Shown: piece after piece, positions 5,711 through 7,128 of the stretch | Layout of the letters: every line of letters starts with the position of its first letter | Position numbering within the stretch: the stretch's first letter is position 1 | Source: DATCSE01 sp036568605 | GTDB taxonomy: Bacteria; Pseudomonadota; Gammaproteobacteria; Burkholderiales; Burkholderiaceae_C | DNA length: 7,128 nucleotides | Assembly (NCBI GenBank): GCA_036568605.1 | Contig: DATCSE010000365.1 | Span: 1-7,128 of the forward strand | Reading direction: 5' to 3' | Position numbers and translations under genes: made by a program | The notes under the pieces: generated by a model | Database searches by the model: none | Told to the model about the DNA's origin: nothing | What the model saw: only the letters and a program-made list of their open reading frames with translations

Positions 5711-6094
5711 TCACCCGTCGACCGACTTGACCAGCGCCGCCCAGGCCTTCGGGTCGGCGCGCTTGAGCGCCTTCAGCTCCTCGAGCAGTTCGGCCGCATG
5801 GTGCTGCTTGGCCTTTGCCTTGATGTCGTTGATCTCGTTCGCCATCTTGATCAACGGCTCGATGTCCTTGTCATGGCTCGCCTTGGCCTTGGCCGCCAGC
5901 GCGACGACCGCGTCGGTCAGGCGGCCGAGCTGGCGACCATAGCTGTACCGGCCGACGATCTCGCGCTCGGCTTCGGGCGAACGCGAGTTCGCCTGCGTCA
6001 CGTAGACGTTGCCGAAGGTCCAGCCGTTGTTGAAGCGCTCGTCGACCGACGACGGCAGCCACGGGAACCAGTTCGTGAACGACAGATCGCTCAT
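5711..6094 (-). CDS. Hypothetical 127-residue protein, family not recognised
   Basis: I do not recognise this protein. It is soluble-looking with no signal peptide or membrane span. The N-terminal third is rich in aromatics (LSFTNWFPWLPSSVDERFNNGW, with three Trp and three Phe in the first 26 residues) and is followed by GNVYVTQ and a GRYSYGRQLGR segment (48-58). From about 59 to 120 it is helical in character, rich in Ala, Lys, Glu and Leu, and may form a coiled coil or helical bundle (KASHDKDIEPLIKMANEIN, ELLEELKALKR). It ends DPKAWAALVKSVDG. Coding status rests on strong G/C third-position bias and a plausible leader (GGGGA about ten bases before the ATG). It lies 47 bp downstream of the GntR regulator on the same strand, so it may be its operon partner or have its own promoter. 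The aromatic start might be an interaction surface; that is a guess. Confidence 0.8.
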   Translation of the reverse strand: MSDLSFTNWFPWLPSSVDERFNNGWTFGNVYVTQANSRSPEAEREIVGRYSYGRQLGRLTDAVVALAAKAKASHDKDIEPLIKMANEINDIKAKAKQHHAAELLEELKALKRADPKAWAALVKSVDG

Positions 6095-6141
6095 GGGTCA
6101 TCTTTCCCCGTTCGTTGAACCACAACCGGTGCAAGCAATTC

Positions 6142-6894
6142 TCAGGCACGCGCGGTGCTGTTGCGCGCCTGCAAGCTGGCCACGTAGCTGGCGCGCGTGC
6201 CCATCACGTGGTCGCGCAGCAGCGCCTCGAACGCCTTGAAGTCGCCATCCTCGAAGAGATCGAGCAGCCGCTTGTGCTGCTCGAAGCCGCGCGGATTCAG
6301 CACGTCGGTGCCGGCCGAGAGGTGCGTGCGCAGCGCGGCGATTTTCGCACCGGCCGTCGCATACGCGGCCTGCAGGTAAGCGTTGCCGCAATGCTGCACG
6401 AACGCCTCGTGCAGCCGCGTGTCGGCACGGCTGTAGCGCACCACGTCCTTGGCCTTGCGCGCGGCGGCCATCTCGGCGACGGCCGCCTTGAGGTCGCTCA
6501 GGGCCGCGGCCTTGTCGTGCTGCCAGGCCAGCTCGGCCGCACGCGGCTCCATCACGAAGCGGAACTCGCACAACGCGGCGATGTCGGCCTCGCTGGGCTC
6601 GAACACATAACTGCCGCGCTGCGGGCGGATGCTGACCAGCCCCAGCAGCTGCAGCTGGTTCAGCGCCTCGCGCACCGGCGTGCGGCTGACGCCGAACGAA
6701 GTGGCCAACGTCTCCTCCGGAATCATCGCGCCCAGTGCGAACTCGCCGTCGATGATGGCCTCGCGCAGGCGCTGCGCCACGATGGTCGCCAGCGATTTCG
6801 GTGTCTCGATCTTGAAGCTCGGTGCGCTCAATGCGCGACTCCCTGAAGTTCGACCCGCGATTGTCACGGTGCCCGGCGATTCGGCACTTGCCAT
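6142..6894 (-). CDS. GntR-family transcriptional regulator, FadR subfamily (FCD domain)
   Basis: The 250-residue regulator has an extended Ser/Ala-rich N terminus (1-30). A winged helix-turn-helix follows at about 34-98: LATIVAQRLREAIIDGEFALG, MIPEETLATSFGVSRTPVREAL with the recognition helix, then LGLVSIRPQRGSYV as the wing. The all-helical FCD effector domain spans about 105-238. The usual FCD metal site is present as D158, H162, H207 and H229, with D-x3-H and the expected 45- and 22-residue spacings. It is divergent from an FAD-linked oxidoreductase of the 2-hydroxyacid type across a short AT-rich gap. It most likely represses that gene and responds to its substrate or a related carboxylate, as LldR- and GlcC-type regulators do; the ligand is inferred only from context. 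The ATG at 6894 has no clear Shine-Dalgarno. Confidence 0.93.
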   Translation of the reverse strand: MASAESPGTVTIAGRTSGSRALSAPSFKIETPKSLATIVAQRLREAIIDGEFALGAMIPEETLATSFGVSRTPVREALNQLQLLGLVSIRPQRGSYVFEPSEADIAALCEFRFVMEPRAAELAWQHDKAAALSDLKAAVAEMAAARKAKDVVRYSRADTRLHEAFVQHCGNAYLQAAYATAGAKIAALRTHLSAGTDVLNPRGFEQHKRLLDLFEDGDFKAFEALLRDHVMGTRASYVASLQARNSTARA

Positions 6895-6940
6895 CCGTGA
6901 TTGTACTAGTGTGCCTTAGTACCTTACATACAAGATAATG
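6895..6940. promoter_or_regulatory. Divergent AT-rich promoter/operator region, GntR regulator and FAD oxidoreductase
   Basis: This is the most AT-rich stretch in the window. It holds a perfect 6-bp inverted repeat GTACTA / TAGTAC (6903-6908 and 6917-6922) and an outer pair TTGTA / TACAA (6901-6905 and 6929-6933). TTGT and ACAA half-sites resemble operators of FCD-type GntR regulators. GATAAT at 6934-6939 is a good -10 match for the plus-strand gene, with a start of transcription near 6946, but no good -35 is seen at the right spacing. Binding by the neighbouring regulator is inference. Confidence 0.45.
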
Positions 6941-6970
6941 CGATCCAACGCTTCCGACCGCCCTCTCCCC

Positions 6971-7128
6971 ATGAATGCCTCCACTGCCGACGACACGATC
7001 CCGCAGGCGCTGCTGGACCTGCAGCGCGAGCTGGGCGCACAGGCCGTGCTGATCGGCGCCGACGTGCCCGAGCGCAACACGAAGGACTGGAGCACCCAAT
7101 CGCCGCAACGCCCGCTGGCGGTCGTGCG
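6971..7128 (+). CDS. FAD-binding oxidoreductase, GlcD / D-2-hydroxyacid dehydrogenase type (partial, 3' end outside window)
   Basis: Only the first 52 codons are present and the frame is open to the right edge. The residues ALLDLQRELGAQAVLIGADVPERNTKDWSTQ...RPLAVV match the N terminus of FAD-linked dehydrogenases of the GlcD / D-lactate / D-2-hydroxyglutarate group. In these, a short helix plus D-x-x-x-W leads into RPLAVVRP, the start of the PCMH-type FAD-binding domain. Such enzymes oxidise 2-hydroxy acids to 2-oxo acids and pass electrons to a quinone, cytochrome or flavoprotein acceptor. Exact substrate cannot be told from this fragment. A divergent FCD-type GntR regulator supports a role in carboxylate catabolism. 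The ATG at 6971 has no Shine-Dalgarno; another in-frame ATG at 6938 would add 11 residues but would overlap the GATAAT promoter element, so I prefer 6971. Confidence 0.8.
   Translation, partial: MNASTADDTIPQALLDLQRELGAQAVLIGADVPERNTKDWSTQSPQRPLAVV

Noticed and set aside
6098..7108. A 336-residue open frame on the minus strand over the GntR gene and the oxidoreductase start
   Set aside because: It is out of frame with the GntR protein, crosses the AT-rich promoter region and is antisense to the oxidoreductase. The product has no recognisable domain.

Overview
The window is a GC-rich, gene-dense piece of what looks like an ordinary bacterial chromosome, most likely from a betaproteobacterium of the order Burkholderiales. 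The basis is the strong G/C bias at third codon positions, the RlmB and Upp sequences, and two kinds of palindromic intergenic repeat of a sort common in GC-rich proteobacteria. The assignment is by recognition only; no search was run. No rRNA, tRNA, CRISPR array, transposase or phage gene is visible.

Layout, left to right. (1) Bases 2-1155, plus strand: two overlapping genes for the N- and C-terminal halves of a split chromate-type (CHR family) transporter; the first is cut by the window edge. (2) 1196-1642, minus: a probable exported DUF302-like protein, convergent with the transporter. (3) 1867-3271, minus: rlmB and upp, 4 bp apart, a housekeeping pair for 23S rRNA methylation and uracil salvage, followed by a terminator-like hairpin near 1787-1811. 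(4) 3332-4123, minus: a multi-pass membrane protein of the DUF1624 / HGSNAT-like acyltransferase type. (5) 4130-4221: a doublet of palindromic repeats in inverted orientation. (6) 4234-4641, minus, and 4752-5558, plus: a small four-helix membrane protein divergent from an XRE/MmyB-like regulator, with a clear inverted repeat between them. (7) 5590-5690: a second repeat family between convergent genes. (8) 5711-6094, minus: an unrecognised 127-residue protein. (9) 6142-6894, minus: a GntR/FCD regulator, divergent from (10) 6971 to the right edge, plus: the start of a GlcD-type FAD-binding oxidoreductase.

The genes form several small units rather than one system. Those whose context says something are the split transporter pair, the rlmB-upp operon, the XRE regulator with its divergent membrane protein and candidate operator, and the GntR regulator divergent from an FAD-linked 2-hydroxyacid-type dehydrogenase. 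I found no convincing evidence for an undescribed multi-gene system. The best leads are the XRE/four-helix module with its three half-sites, the unrecognised 127-residue protein, and the two repeat clusters.
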